Part shown: positions 8,236-16,937 of the stretch, piece after piece
Numbering within the stretch: the first letter of the stretch is position 1
Layout: each line of letters starts with the position of its first letter
NCBI GenBank assembly: GCA_014379345.1
Contig: JACMLY010000039.1
Span: 1-55,686 of the forward strand
Direction: 5' to 3'
From: Chitinophagaceae bacterium
GTDB lineage: Bacteria > Bacteroidota > Bacteroidia > Chitinophagales > Chitinophagaceae
Length of the DNA stretch: 55,686 nucleotides
The notes under the pieces: model-generated
Seen by the model: the letters and a program-made list of their open reading frames with translations, nothing else
Told to the model about the DNA's origin: nothing
Databases searched by the model: none
Made by a program: the position numbers and the translations under genes

Positions 8236-9246
8236 TTAATTTGTTAGTAGTTCTTTAGTGTCACTATATTCTACCAAATACTGGTTTAATTCCGCATCGG
8301 GAATGTCTGCGAGCATCATCTTCACATCATCACTATCAATATCAGGGGAAGAAACCAGGTTTAAGAAATCAGGCAAAGGCGCCGTTTGATTTTCCAGGAA
8401 ATTAAAAATTTCATCATCTGATAAACCTTCTACTTTTTTCTGTGTTTCCTGTTGTAGCTTTTCTTCGGCTAGAACGATCGTACCAGGGGTAACTGTGGAA
8501 CCCGGCTTATTCAGAAATAAAAATCCGGCTGTAATGATGAGGCCAGCAACCACAGCTGCTGTGGCATAACGCATCCATTTTTTTCCAAAATTTATCTGTA
8601 CAAGCTTGCCAGTTTTTTTCTCCTTTAATCTATTCAACATGGCAGCAGGCAAACTTTCAAAATACTGATCCGGAACTGTATAAACATTTTTTGTTTTCAG
8701 GCTGCTCATTAAAGGCGATAAATTTTCCAATTCTTCGTTCACAAAATCAATCGCATTCATTCCTCCAATCACATTAGCCGTTAACTCATCGAAGTAACCG
8801 GCCGGGGTACTAAAAGGAAGTTTTTTATCGAGTTTGCTCAACAAAGGCGACAAAACTTCCAACTCTTCTTTAGCAGAAAGAGTTTCAGTTTCCAATGCTT
8901 TGACCCGGCTAAGAATTTGATCCGCCAATTCGTCAAAATATCCCTGGGGAACCTCGTAAGGATTTTTTCCTGCATCTTTTAACAACAGGGAAACTTCATC
9001 ATTCTTTATAAGAGACAGGATTTGCCCGGGCAAATTTTCAAAATAATCATCGGGAACCTTATAAGGATTGGATCCCGCATTTATTAAAACTGCCGACCCT
9101 TCTTTTTGATTTACAAGCTGCAGCATCGTGGCAGCCAGGCCTTCAAAATAACCACGCGGCACCTCGTAAGGGGTAACAGGAACAATTTCAGCTAGGGTAG
9201 GGCTGATGGATTGTAATTCTGACAATATATTATTCCTGTTTTCCAT
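8236..9246 (-). CDS. Putative membrane anti-sigma factor with five PYxVPxxYF repeats
   Basis: A 336-residue protein with one membrane helix (about residues 228-247, AAVVAGLIITAGFLFL). The cytoplasmic N-terminal part carries five near-repeats of the form PYxVPxxYFxxLxxxxL: PYEVPRGYF, PYKVPDDYF, PYEVPQGYF, PFSTPAGYF and VYTVPDQYF, spaced about 40-55 residues. It lies 10 bases upstream of the small exported protein and 56 bases after the sigma gene, the usual place for an anti-sigma factor. It has no classical zinc anti-sigma motif (HxxxCxxC), so the role is inferred. The acidic C-terminal domain would be periplasmic. Confidence 0.7.
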   Translation of the reverse strand: MENRNNILSELQSISPTLAEIVPVTPYEVPRGYFEGLAATMLQLVNQKEGSAVLINAGSNPYKVPDDYFENLPGQILSLIKNDEVSLLLKDAGKNPYEVPQGYFDELADQILSRVKALETETLSAKEELEVLSPLLSKLDKKLPFSTPAGYFDELTANVIGGMNAIDFVNEELENLSPLMSSLKTKNVYTVPDQYFESLPAAMLNRLKEKKTGKLVQINFGKKWMRYATAAVVAGLIITAGFLFLNKPGSTVTPGTIVLAEEKLQQETQKKVEGLSDDEIFNFLENQTAPLPDFLNLVSSPDIDSDDVKMMLADIPDAELNQYLVEYSDTKELLTN

Positions 9247-9302
9247 TTAAGTGGGGTTATTCTTAATTTAACAGTTTTAAGACGGGAATAGGGCTTGAAA
9301 GT

Positions 9303-9854
9303 TTAATGATTTAGGATATAATCTTCTATTTTCTTCACAGCATGGTGATAAGAAGCCTTTAAAGCCCCTTCAGAAGTCTCTAAAACCCTACTCATTTCCT
9401 CGTAAGGCATTTCGTCATAATATCGTAGGCTGAACACAACTCTTTGTTTTTCAGGAAGTTGCTGAATTGCTACCTGTAATTTCCATTCAAGCCTGTTTGG
9501 GTCAAAATGCTTATCAGCCTTGATCTTATTGCTTAACCCGCTTTCCACATCGCTGAGAGATACTGATGACCTTTTTTTCTGCTGTTCTAAAAAAGTCAGG
9601 CATTCATTGGTTGCAATGCGGTATAGCCAGGTGTAAAGCTGTGAATCTTCCCGAAAGTTTTCCAGTCCATTCCAAACCCTGATAAACACATTTTGTAAAA
9701 CATCATTGGCATCATCGTGGTCAACAACCATGCGCCGAACATGCCAATAAAGCTTTTCCTGGTACTTTCGGATGATTGAGGTATAGGCTTTTTCCTTCGT
9801 TCCCGGATCACGAAATTCTGCAAGTAACTCACTATCGTGGGTGGTGACCGCCAT
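9303..9854 (-). CDS. ECF-type RNA polymerase sigma factor
   Basis: A 183-residue sigma-70 family protein with region 2 (about residues 22-92, including DANDVLQNVFIRVWNGL and LYTWLYRIATNECL) and region 4 (about 125-178, LPEKQRVVFSLRYYDEMPYEEMS). It directs transcription of an envelope or stress regulon, probably controlled by the downstream membrane protein. The start ATG (9852-9854) is 41 bases from a TAnnTTTG-like box on the minus strand. Confidence 0.92.
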   Translation of the reverse strand: MAVTTHDSELLAEFRDPGTKEKAYTSIIRKYQEKLYWHVRRMVVDHDDANDVLQNVFIRVWNGLENFREDSQLYTWLYRIATNECLTFLEQQKKRSSVSLSDVESGLSNKIKADKHFDPNRLEWKLQVAIQQLPEKQRVVFSLRYYDEMPYEEMSRVLETSEGALKASYHHAVKKIEDYILNH

Positions 9855-9894
9855 AAGGTTAGCTGTTTCAGGTGATTGACAATAACTGCTTCGA

Positions 9895-9902
9895 CAAAAA
9901 TA
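9895..9902 (-). promoter_or_regulatory. Candidate -7 element for the ECF sigma operon
   Basis: On the minus strand this reads TATTTTTG, matching the Bacteroidota TAnnTTTG consensus, 41 bases before the sigma gene start. No clear -33 box was found. Confidence 0.5.
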
Positions 9903-10062
9903 AGGATAGCTTGTTTAAAACTTTAAAAGGATTTTAGGTCCATGCTTTCAGGATGGGCATTATGCATTCATGGAAATTAGTCTGGTAACCACGCGAATAA
10001 AAGGCGGGGCCAGAGAAGTGATGGTATGTTATGAGCTCCGGATTGATCGATGATCTCTTCTA

Positions 10063-11022
10063 TTATTTTTTTCTTGACATTACCTTGTCCGCAGCGTCAA
10101 CAATATTGGGAGTATCCAATCCGTATTTTTTAAGTAATTCTGTGGGAATACCGCTTTCACCAAAAGTATCCTTTGTTCCAACGTATTCGATCGGGATAGG
10201 AAAATGTGTTGCAGCAGTGTGTGCAATGGCATCTCCCAGGCCACCCAGAATATTATGCTCCTCCACGGTTACCGCACACTTTGTTTTTTTGATGGAGTTC
10301 ACAATTGCGTCTGTATCCAGCGGCTTGATAGTATGAATGTTGATGATTTCCACGCTGATCCCTTTTTCTTCCAGGATCACTCCTGCCTCAATTGCCTTCC
10401 AAACCATATGCCCGCATGCAAAAATGGAAACATCATTTCCCTGTGAAAAAAATTGCGCTTTTCCAATTTCGAAAGTCTGGTCAGCTGAAGTAAAGATTGG
10501 CCATACCGGGCGACCGAATCGCAGATAAACAGGTCCCTGGTATTCTGCAATGGCAAGAGTAGCGGCCTTTGTTTGATTATAATCGCAGGGTACAATAACA
10601 GTCATGCCGGGTAGCATTTTCATCATCCCAATATCTTCCAGTATCTGGTGGGTTGCCCCATCTTCACCGAGCGTCAAACCTGCATGGGAGGCGCATATCT
10701 TTACATTCTTTCCCGAATAAGCAATGGATTGCCTGATCTGGTCATATACACGGCCGGTAGAAAAATTGGCAAAAGTAGTGGTGAAAGGAATTTTTCCACC
10801 AATTGTCATGCCCGCAGCTATACCCATCATGTTGGCTTCGGCTATACCGCATTGTATATAACGTTCAGGAAATTCCTTTATGAATTGATTGAGTTTTAGT
10901 GAGCCGGCAAGGTCGGCGGTCAGGGCAACAACATTTGAGTTTTTGCGTGCGGCTTCAACGATGCCATCGCCAAAACCACTCCTTGTATCCTTCTTCCCAG
11001 TGGGCTGAATGTCTTTTAACAT
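10063..11022 (-). CDS. Transketolase family protein, C-terminal subunit
   Basis: Holds the pyrimidine-binding and C-terminal domains of transketolase (319 residues), with RSGFGDGIVEAA at the N-terminus and the conserved Glu in GIAEANMMGIAAGM (about residue 79), which activates thiamine diphosphate. In split transketolases the pyrophosphate-binding N-terminal half is a separate gene, often adjacent. Here no N-terminal half lies upstream or downstream in the window. The product therefore needs a partner encoded elsewhere, or serves another split thiamine enzyme. Confidence 0.9.
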   Translation of the reverse strand: MLKDIQPTGKKDTRSGFGDGIVEAARKNSNVVALTADLAGSLKLNQFIKEFPERYIQCGIAEANMMGIAAGMTIGGKIPFTTTFANFSTGRVYDQIRQSIAYSGKNVKICASHAGLTLGEDGATHQILEDIGMMKMLPGMTVIVPCDYNQTKAATLAIAEYQGPVYLRFGRPVWPIFTSADQTFEIGKAQFFSQGNDVSIFACGHMVWKAIEAGVILEEKGISVEIINIHTIKPLDTDAIVNSIKKTKCAVTVEEHNILGGLGDAIAHTAATHFPIPIEYVGTKDTFGESGIPTELLKKYGLDTPNIVDAADKVMSRKK

Positions 11023-11174
11023 GCTTAGATTTTAATGTCGCAAAGTAAGGGAGAAGTTTCGATTTAATAAACGAATATAATTCCCGCGGTTACAATCGTT
11101 CAACCAATAGCCAACTATTATTAAGAAGCAGCTTTAGAAAAAACGTCAGTCATCTTTCTTGATAAGGAATTTTT

Positions 11175-11205
11175 TTTGCAAATAAACCATTTAGGTTTTA
11201 TTTTG
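11175..11205 (+). promoter_or_regulatory. Candidate promoter for the cysteine-rich leader and YeiH-type gene
   Basis: TTTGC at about 11175-11179 (-33-like) is followed after about 19 bases by TATTTTG (11199-11205), one base short of TAnnTTTG. Transcription would start near 11212, giving a leader RNA of about 250 bases before the transporter gene. CTGCT/AGCAG (11206-11210 and 11216-11220) could form a small hairpin at its 5' end. Confidence 0.4.
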
Positions 11206-11283
11206 CTGCTTCGTCAGCAGACTATCGTCGATCAGGCATTGTTATCCACCAACAAACCTGGTAATTATTTTATAAATACTACT

Positions 11284-11367
11284 ATGCAAAAAAAACGACA
11301 ATCTTCGGTTCAGGTGGCTGTGAATTATATTTATTCTTCCTGTAACTTTCTTTGTTGTTATTGTTAA
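11284..11367 (+). CDS. Cysteine-rich leader peptide candidate upstream of the YeiH-type transporter
   Basis: A 27-codon ORF starting with ATG at 11284 and ending at TAA (11365-11367). It begins MQKKRQSS and ends C-N-F-L-C-C-Y-C, so four of the last eight residues are Cys, the last at the final codon; a further Cys-free stretch precedes. It sits about 100 bases before a putative sulfate exporter gene in the same direction, in an otherwise non-coding 446-base gap (11023-11468). Cysteine-rich leaders that sense cysteine supply are known in other phyla (for example mycobacterial uORFs with Cys runs). A similar role here is inference. A chance ORF is the alternative. Confidence 0.45.
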   Translation: MQKKRQSSVQVAVNYIYSSCNFLCCYC

Positions 11368-11468
11368 GATTACCGAAATTCTAGGTTTGCCAATCGGGAA
11401 CAGCATCCGGGTTAGTCATGTAAGCGTTGCTATTTTCACGAAATAACTTTATTATCAAATCAATTAAA

Positions 11469-12767
11469 ATGGAGAATGCTATAGATCCCGCCTATATTCC
11501 AGCGGCCAGGAATAAATTATTATTTAATGAAGACTGGGTGGTGGTGATACTCGGCTTTCTTATTATACTGCTTGCCCTCGCAGGGATAAAACCTCTTACA
11601 CCTGTGTATAATTGGGGCACCGTTGATGATCTGCTAAACAAAATATTCACGGTTTCAAATTTAGTATTGATCGCCGTACAATTCTTATTTGTATTTTTTA
11701 TTGCATTTTTAGGTTCATCCCTGACAGGAAAACCATTTAAAAGTTACCTTATTGTTTTTCCCGCAGTTTATATCATTACCATCATCGCTATTATACTTGC
11801 CGGTAATAAACAGGTAAAGGCATTGAACCTCGAGGCGGTTATTTTTAGTTTATCTATCGGGTTAATTGTTGGCAATGTTTTTAAATTACCAGAATGGTTT
11901 CGTGCAGTTCTGTCTACTGAATTATTTGTTAAGATAGGTTTGATCCTTCTTGGAACTTCTATCATTTTTGGTGATATTTTGAAAGCCGGATCCTACGGTT
12001 TATTGCAGGCTCTGATCGTAGTATTATCAGTTTGGTATTTTGCCTATTGGATATGCAAAAAGTTAAAAGTGGATAATGAGTTAACGATGATGATATCCAG
12101 CGCAGTTTCCATATGCGGCGTATCGGCAGCCATTGCCACTGCAGGTGCTATTAAAGGAGATACAAGAAAACTTTCTTATGTGATTTCACTGGTATTGATC
12201 ACCGCTATTCCAATGATGATCGGCATGCCTTACCTGGCAAAATACATGGGCCTTTCCCAAGAGGTGACAGGTGCCTGGTTAGGGGGCAGCATCGATACCA
12301 CAGGGGCCGTTGTGGCTTCGGGCACTCTTGTCGGTGACATTGCACTGAAAATAAGCACCATTGTAAAATTTTCCCAGAATGTATTACTCGGACTTGCTGC
12401 CTTTGTTATTTCAGTGTATTGGACTTATGCAAAAAATAACAAAGAAAACAATAAAGAGACAAAGCCAACCTTAAAGGTTATATGGGAACGTTTTCCAAAA
12501 TTCGTACTCGGGTTCATCGGCGCTTCATTGCTATTTTCTTTTTTTCTAAGTGCTCCCGCCATTGGAGAAGTCAGGGATGGGTTGAAAAATCTACAGGGAT
12601 TGTGGTTTGCATTGGCGTTTACAAGTATAGGGCTTGAAACGAATTTCTCTGACTTACTCAAAACGAGTAACCGCAAACCCCTGTACGCTTTCCTTATTGC
12701 ACAGCTTTTCAATATCCTCATTACTTTACTGATCGCTTATTTACTATTCCGGAACGGCACTCTCTAA
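11469..12767 (+). CDS. YeiH-family putative sulfate exporter
   Basis: A 432-residue inner-membrane protein of the UPF0324/YeiH family with about ten membrane helices. Family hallmarks are the SIGLIVGNVFKLPEWF region, SSAVSICGVSAAIATAGAI (about residues 214-232) and GGSIDTTGAVVASG. The ATG at 11469 is preferred over an in-frame TTG at 11427, which would add 14 polar residues. Family members are annotated as sulfate exporters on limited evidence. A cysteine-rich leader ORF upstream supports a sulfur link. The stop shares a base with the next ORF's start. Confidence 0.85.
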   Translation: MENAIDPAYIPAARNKLLFNEDWVVVILGFLIILLALAGIKPLTPVYNWGTVDDLLNKIFTVSNLVLIAVQFLFVFFIAFLGSSLTGKPFKSYLIVFPAVYIITIIAIILAGNKQVKALNLEAVIFSLSIGLIVGNVFKLPEWFRAVLSTELFVKIGLILLGTSIIFGDILKAGSYGLLQALIVVLSVWYFAYWICKKLKVDNELTMMISSAVSICGVSAAIATAGAIKGDTRKLSYVISLVLITAIPMMIGMPYLAKYMGLSQEVTGAWLGGSIDTTGAVVASGTLVGDIALKISTIVKFSQNVLLGLAAFVISVYWTYAKNNKENNKETKPTLKVIWERFPKFVLGFIGASLLFSFFLSAPAIGEVRDGLKNLQGLWFALAFTSIGLETNFSDLLKTSNRKPLYAFLIAQLFNILITLLIAYLLFRNGTL

Positions 12768-13198
12768 TGGACGAAAAAAAAATTGGCAATAAATTAAAGA
12801 ATACAGGCCTGCTACAGCCTTTTATAAAATTGACTAAGTTAGGGTTTGGCGGAAGGATGGGGAGAGGCACACAATACATATCCTGGATTCATGAAGATGA
12901 TTTTGTTTCTGTTATTGAAGCGGCCATTGAGAGGGAGGATTTCACAGGAACCATCCATTGTTCAAGTTCTTTTCCCATAACCAATGCCTGTTTTATGAAA
13001 GCATTGCGAACCTCATTGAAGAAATCATTTGGCTTACCCAATCCCGCATTTCTTATTCAGGTTGGTTCTATATTCGTCCGCACAGAACCGGAACTGATTT
13101 TAACGGGACGAAGGGTCGTTTCAAATGTTCTTGAAGCAAAAGGGATTCGTTTTGGGTATCCAAAAATTGAAGAAGCACTTCAGGATTTAGTGAGATAG
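12767..13198 (+). pseudogene. C-terminal fragment of a TIGR01777-type epimerase (DUF1731)
   Basis: The 143 residues align with only the C-terminal half of NAD-dependent epimerases of the TIGR01777/YfcH family: LTKLGFGGRMGRGTQYISWI, HEDDF, then the DUF1731 part (FGLPNPAFLIQVGSIFVRTEPELILTG). The N-terminal Rossmann fold with GxxGxxG and the catalytic YxxxK are absent; full-length members have about 300 residues. The upstream DNA is the intact YeiH-type gene, so the missing half was probably deleted when the junction formed. The ORF is open and starts at the YeiH stop (TAATG), so a short protein may still be made. Confidence 0.75.
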
Positions 13199-13227
13199 AA
13201 AATGAGAACTGATAAAGACATTTTTTA

Positions 13228-13275
13228 GCCACGAATTACACTAATTAACACGAATTATTCGTGGTAATTCGTGGC
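13228..13275. repeat. GCCACGAATTAC palindrome
   Basis: A 48-base near-perfect inverted repeat: GCCACGAATTAC (13228-13239) pairs with GTAATTCGTGGC (13264-13275), with CGAATTATTCG in the centre. This type of CGAATT palindrome is widespread between genes in Bacteroidota (recalled). It lies 17 bases before the next start codon. Confidence 0.85.
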
Positions 13276-13292
13276 AGACATGATGAGCAAAC

Positions 13293-14753
13293 ATGAATAA
13301 AAGAGATTTCGATGCAGTGGTTGTAGGATCAGGTCCTAACGGATTGGCTGCAGCGATTACGCTGCAACAGGCAGGTCTCTCTGTTTTAATAATTGAGGGG
13401 AAGAATACTATTGGAGGAGGATTAAGAACAGGAGAATTAACACTTCCCGGTTTTCATCATGATATTTGTTCAGCGATTCATCCATTGGCCATAGGATCAC
13501 CATTCTTCGAAAAACTTCCACTAGAAAAATTCGGTCTTGAGTTCATCAATCCTATATTTCCTGCAGCTCATCCCTTTGATGGAGGCAGAGCCGCGGTGTT
13601 ATGTAACTCTTTACAGAATACCGCGCAAGCCTTAGGGGTTGATGAACATGCTTACGCCGGTTTAATTGAGCCGGTTGTAGATCAGTGGCCGTTGATTGTG
13701 AACAATGTTTTAGGCCCGCTTGTTTTTCCAAAGCATCCAATAGCACTTGCCCGGTTTGGGTTGAATGCCCTACAGTCGGCAATGGGCATATCAAAGAAAT
13801 TTTCTACAAAAGAGGCTAAAGGTTTGTGGGCGGGCATGGCTGCACATTCAATACAGCCCTTGACAAATATTTCTTCAGCGGCGATCGGAATCGTTTTAAT
13901 GGCTGCGGCCCATCTGCGTGGATGGCCTATACCGAAAGGCGGTTCTCAGAGCATCGCCGATTCGCTTGCATCCTATTTTATTCATTTAGGTGGAAAAATT
14001 GAAACAAATGTTTACATACGTTCGCTGGATCAATTGCCTTCCTCGCAGGCTGTTTTGTTCGATGTGACCCCGAAACAATTGATGACTATTGCCGGGCATA
14101 CATTTTCACCGCTGTACAAATGGCAATTGAATAGATACCGTTACGGAATGGGAGTATTTAAAATAGATTGGGCACTCAATGCACCCATCCCATTTACGGC
14201 AAAAGATTGTCAGAAGGCAGGCACGGTGCATCTTGGCAATAGCTTCGAAGAAATTGCTATCGGCGAACAAGAAATTTGGAATGGGAAACATTCAGAAAAG
14301 CCTTTTGTTTTGCTTGCACAGCCCAGCGTCTTTGATAGTACACGTGCTCCGGGTGGAAAACATACTGCCTGGGCTTACTGTCATGTTCCTCATGCTTCAA
14401 CAACGGATATGACCGAAGCAATCGAACGGCAGGTGGAGCGGTTTGCCCCTGGTTTTCGCGAAACGATCCTCGCGAAGCACACGATGAATACCGCCGAAAT
14501 GGAAAGTTATAATCCCAATTATATAGGTGGTGATATTAATGGCGGAGTGATCGATATCGGCCAGTTATTTACCAGGCCTGCGCTCCGAAGATCTCCATAC
14601 CGTACTTCTGCAAAAGGTCTATATATCTGCTCGTCTTCCACACCCCCCGGCGGCGGCGTACATGGAATGTGCGGATACCATGCAGCAAAGAGAGCGCTGA
14701 GAGATATTTTTAGCCGATTAGCCAACAAAAATTTAGGATTCGCAGGGTATTAA
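13293..14753 (+). CDS. Phytoene desaturase-like FAD/NAD(P)-dependent oxidoreductase
   Basis: A 486-residue flavoprotein of the CrtI/amine-oxidase superfamily. The N-terminal dinucleotide fold is VVVGSGPNGLAAAITL (about residues 9-24) followed by an acidic strand end (IIEG). The C-terminal FAD motif is GLYICSSSTPPGGGVHGMCG (about residues 448-467). No carotenoid genes are nearby, so the substrate is unknown. The last 13 residues (SRLANKNLGFAGY) and the stop are encoded by a dispersed TTGGCTAAT-type repeat whose second copy lies at 52712. The native C-terminus has probably been replaced or extended. Confidence 0.85.
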   Translation: MNKRDFDAVVVGSGPNGLAAAITLQQAGLSVLIIEGKNTIGGGLRTGELTLPGFHHDICSAIHPLAIGSPFFEKLPLEKFGLEFINPIFPAAHPFDGGRAAVLCNSLQNTAQALGVDEHAYAGLIEPVVDQWPLIVNNVLGPLVFPKHPIALARFGLNALQSAMGISKKFSTKEAKGLWAGMAAHSIQPLTNISSAAIGIVLMAAAHLRGWPIPKGGSQSIADSLASYFIHLGGKIETNVYIRSLDQLPSSQAVLFDVTPKQLMTIAGHTFSPLYKWQLNRYRYGMGVFKIDWALNAPIPFTAKDCQKAGTVHLGNSFEEIAIGEQEIWNGKHSEKPFVLLAQPSVFDSTRAPGGKHTAWAYCHVPHASTTDMTEAIERQVERFAPGFRETILAKHTMNTAEMESYNPNYIGGDINGGVIDIGQLFTRPALRRSPYRTSAKGLYICSSSTPPGGGVHGMCGYHAAKRALRDIFSRLANKNLGFAGY

Positions 14754-14890
14754 TTATTGTAGTCATTGGCTAATTTACTAATCTTCAAATTGGATAATTG
14801 TTTTCAAATTGGCTAATCGGCTAATTGCTCCAGTTGGCTAATCGTTTTCACATTGGCTAATTGGCTAATCTTCACATTGGCTAATTAATT
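14711..14890. repeat. TTGGCTAAT tandem repeat block, copy 1
   Basis: Starts inside the preceding CDS with TAGCCGATTAGCCAACAAAA, continues through its stop, then gives about six units of ATTGGCTAATYGTTTTCACA or variants up to the 3' end of galE (14885). The first 65 bases closely match 52712-52780, so this is a mobile or duplicated element and not a local slippage array. Confidence 0.9.
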
Positions 14891-15940
14891 CAAACCCGCC
14901 GGCTTGCTTTGAAAGAATTTTTCATCGGCTTTTAATCTTTGTTCCCATCGCCAGGCTGTTGCCATCATATCTTCCAGGGAATATTTTATTCCCCATCCCA
15001 AAGTACCGCGTGCATAATCGTTATTCGCATATATGGCTATCACATCACCCGGTCGCCTTGGAGCGAAGATATAATCGAGTTTTTTACCACTCACTTTTTC
15101 AAAAGCGGTTATGGCTTCCAATACAGTGACACCCGTACCGGTGCCCAGATTGAAAACCTCGCAGCGTTTTTCTGATTTTTCCAGTATTAAAAAATCCATT
15201 GCCAGCGTATGGGCATGGGCGATGTCGCACACGTGAATAAAATCACGGATACAGGTTCCATCACGTGTAGGGTAATCGTTTCCGAAAACTTTCATTTGCG
15301 GAAGTTTTCCAATAGCTGTTTGTGTGATGGCGGGAACCAGGTTTGCCGGTTTTCCTACAGGCAACTCACCGATCATGCCGGAAGGATGGGCGCCAACAGG
15401 ATTGAAATACCGCAACAATACACATTGTGTAGGATTGGCCTTCGAAAATTCATTGATGATCTGTTCACCCATTTGTTTGGTATATCCATAGGGCGACTCG
15501 GCAGGTTTGGGAGGCGTTGATTCCGTCACCGGAATCTCATCAGGATTTCCATATACGGTACATGAAGATGAAAAAACAAAATAGGGAATATTGAATTCCT
15601 GCACGCATTTTAGCAAATTGATCAGGGATACCAGGTTATTTTCAAAATAAAGCAAAGGTTGTTCAACAGATTCGCCTACAGCTTTATAGGCCGCAAAATG
15701 AATGATACCCGCGATGTCGTCATTTTCCTGGAAAATGGCAAATGTGTCATCAAAATTGCAAAGGTCAACCTTATAATTCTTGACTTTTTTTCCTGTGATC
15801 TTTTCAATGCCTTCCAGAATACGTGGCTGGGAACGGGAATTATTGTCTACCGAAATCACCTCATAGCCGTTTTCAACAAGGTCAGCAATGGTATGCGATC
15901 CTATATAACCACAGCCACCCGTCACTAATATTTTTTTCAT
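14885..15940 (-). CDS. galE: UDP-glucose 4-epimerase
   Basis: Interconverts UDP-glucose and UDP-galactose for surface polysaccharide synthesis. The 351-residue SDR-extended fold has GGCGYIGSH at residues 8-16, the catalytic Ser in FSSSCTVYGN (about 124) and Tyr-x-x-x-Lys in PYGYTKQ (about 149-153). The FNLGTGTGVTVLEAI and APRRPGDV segments are typical of GalE. It follows rfbA on the same strand after 18 bases, forming a nucleotide-sugar operon. A TTGGCTAAT repeat block abuts its 3' end. Confidence 0.95.
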   Translation of the reverse strand: MKKILVTGGCGYIGSHTIADLVENGYEVISVDNNSRSQPRILEGIEKITGKKVKNYKVDLCNFDDTFAIFQENDDIAGIIHFAAYKAVGESVEQPLLYFENNLVSLINLLKCVQEFNIPYFVFSSSCTVYGNPDEIPVTESTPPKPAESPYGYTKQMGEQIINEFSKANPTQCVLLRYFNPVGAHPSGMIGELPVGKPANLVPAITQTAIGKLPQMKVFGNDYPTRDGTCIRDFIHVCDIAHAHTLAMDFLILEKSEKRCEVFNLGTGTGVTVLEAITAFEKVSGKKLDYIFAPRRPGDVIAIYANNDYARGTLGWGIKYSLEDMMATAWRWEQRLKADEKFFQSKPAGLN

Positions 15941-15958
15941 GCAGCAATAATTTTAACG

Positions 15959-16825
15959 TTAATTATCTTTCAGTACGTTCATTAAATATTGTCCGTATCC
16001 GCTTTTTAATAACGGTTGAGCCATAGCCAGCAATTGTTCGCCATTGATAAAACCCTTCCGGTAAGCTATTTCTTCGATACAGGCTATTTTTATGCCTTGT
16101 CGCTGCTCAATAACCTGAACAAATTGTGATGCCTGCATCAATGAATCAAATGTTCCGGTATCAAGCCAGGCTGTTCCCCGGTCAAGAATAGAGACCTTCA
16201 GCATGCCATTGCGAAGATATTCTTTATTAACATCTGTAATTTCATATTCACCCCTCGGGCTGGGTTTCAAATTACGGGCGATCTTAATCACATCATTGTT
16301 GTAAAAATAAAGACCCGGCACAGCATAACTGCTTTTCGGATCCGATGGTTTTTCTTCAATAGAAATGACCTGGTGATCTTTATCAAATTCTACCACGCCA
16401 TATCGCTCTGGGTCACTTACATGATAGGCGTACACGATACCGCCAGCAGGACTGGTATTTTTTTCCAATTGTTCTCCCAGCCCTACCCCGTAAAAAATAT
16501 TATCGCCCAGTACCAGCGCCACACTATCGCCGCCTATAAATTCTTCACCGATAACAAAGGCTTGCGCCAATCCATTTGGTATGGCCTGTTCGGCGTATGA
16601 AAATTGAAGTCCAAGCTTTGAACCATCGCCCAGCAGCCGCTCAAACTGGGGAAGATCATGTGGGGTTGATATGATGAGAATTTCGCGTATACCCGCCATC
16701 AATAAAGTAGAAAGGGGATAATAAATCATCGGTTTGTCGTAAACAGGCATGATTTGCTTGCTGATGGCATAGGTAATGGGGTGTAATCTTGTGCCTGAAC
16801 CCCCTGCTAGTATGATCCCTTTCAT
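15959..16825 (-). CDS. rfbA: Glucose-1-phosphate thymidylyltransferase
   Basis: Makes dTDP-glucose from glucose-1-phosphate and dTTP, the first step to dTDP-rhamnose. The 288-residue length is typical. The N-terminal signature [16 protein letters not shown] (residues 3-18) and the metal-binding [10 protein letters not shown] are present, with [20 protein letters not shown] and [18 protein letters not shown] later. rfbB, rfbC and rfbD are not nearby, so the pathway is completed elsewhere. Confidence 0.96.
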   Translation of the reverse strand: MKGIILAGGSGTRLHPITYAISKQIMPVYDKPMIYYPLSTLLMAGIREILIISTPHDLPQFERLLGDGSKLGLQFSYAEQAIPNGLAQAFVIGEEFIGGDSVALVLGDNIFYGVGLGEQLEKNTSPAGGIVYAYHVSDPERYGVVEFDKDHQVISIEEKPSDPKSSYAVPGLYFYNNDVIKIARNLKPSPRGEYEITDVNKEYLRNGMLKVSILDRGTAWLDTGTFDSLMQASQFVQVIEQRQGIKIACIEEIAYRKGFINGEQLLAMAQPLLKSGYGQYLMNVLKDN

Positions 16826-16885
16826 ATGATAGATATCTTTTTTTTAAACCTTGTGTCTCGTCAAATGAATTAGAAGCTCCGACAT

Positions 16886-16912
16886 TAAAAAGCAGCATCC
16901 ATAAGATGCTGC
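16886..16912 (-). terminator. Rho-independent terminator after the phosphate transporter
   Basis: On the minus strand GCAGCATC (16912-16905), loop TTATG, GATGCTGC, then TTTTTTA. The 8-bp GC-rich stem is perfect and the T-run lies on the transporter's downstream side, 26 bases after its stop. Confidence 0.85.
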
Positions 16913-16937
16913 CTATAAAATATTAAAAATATAATTA

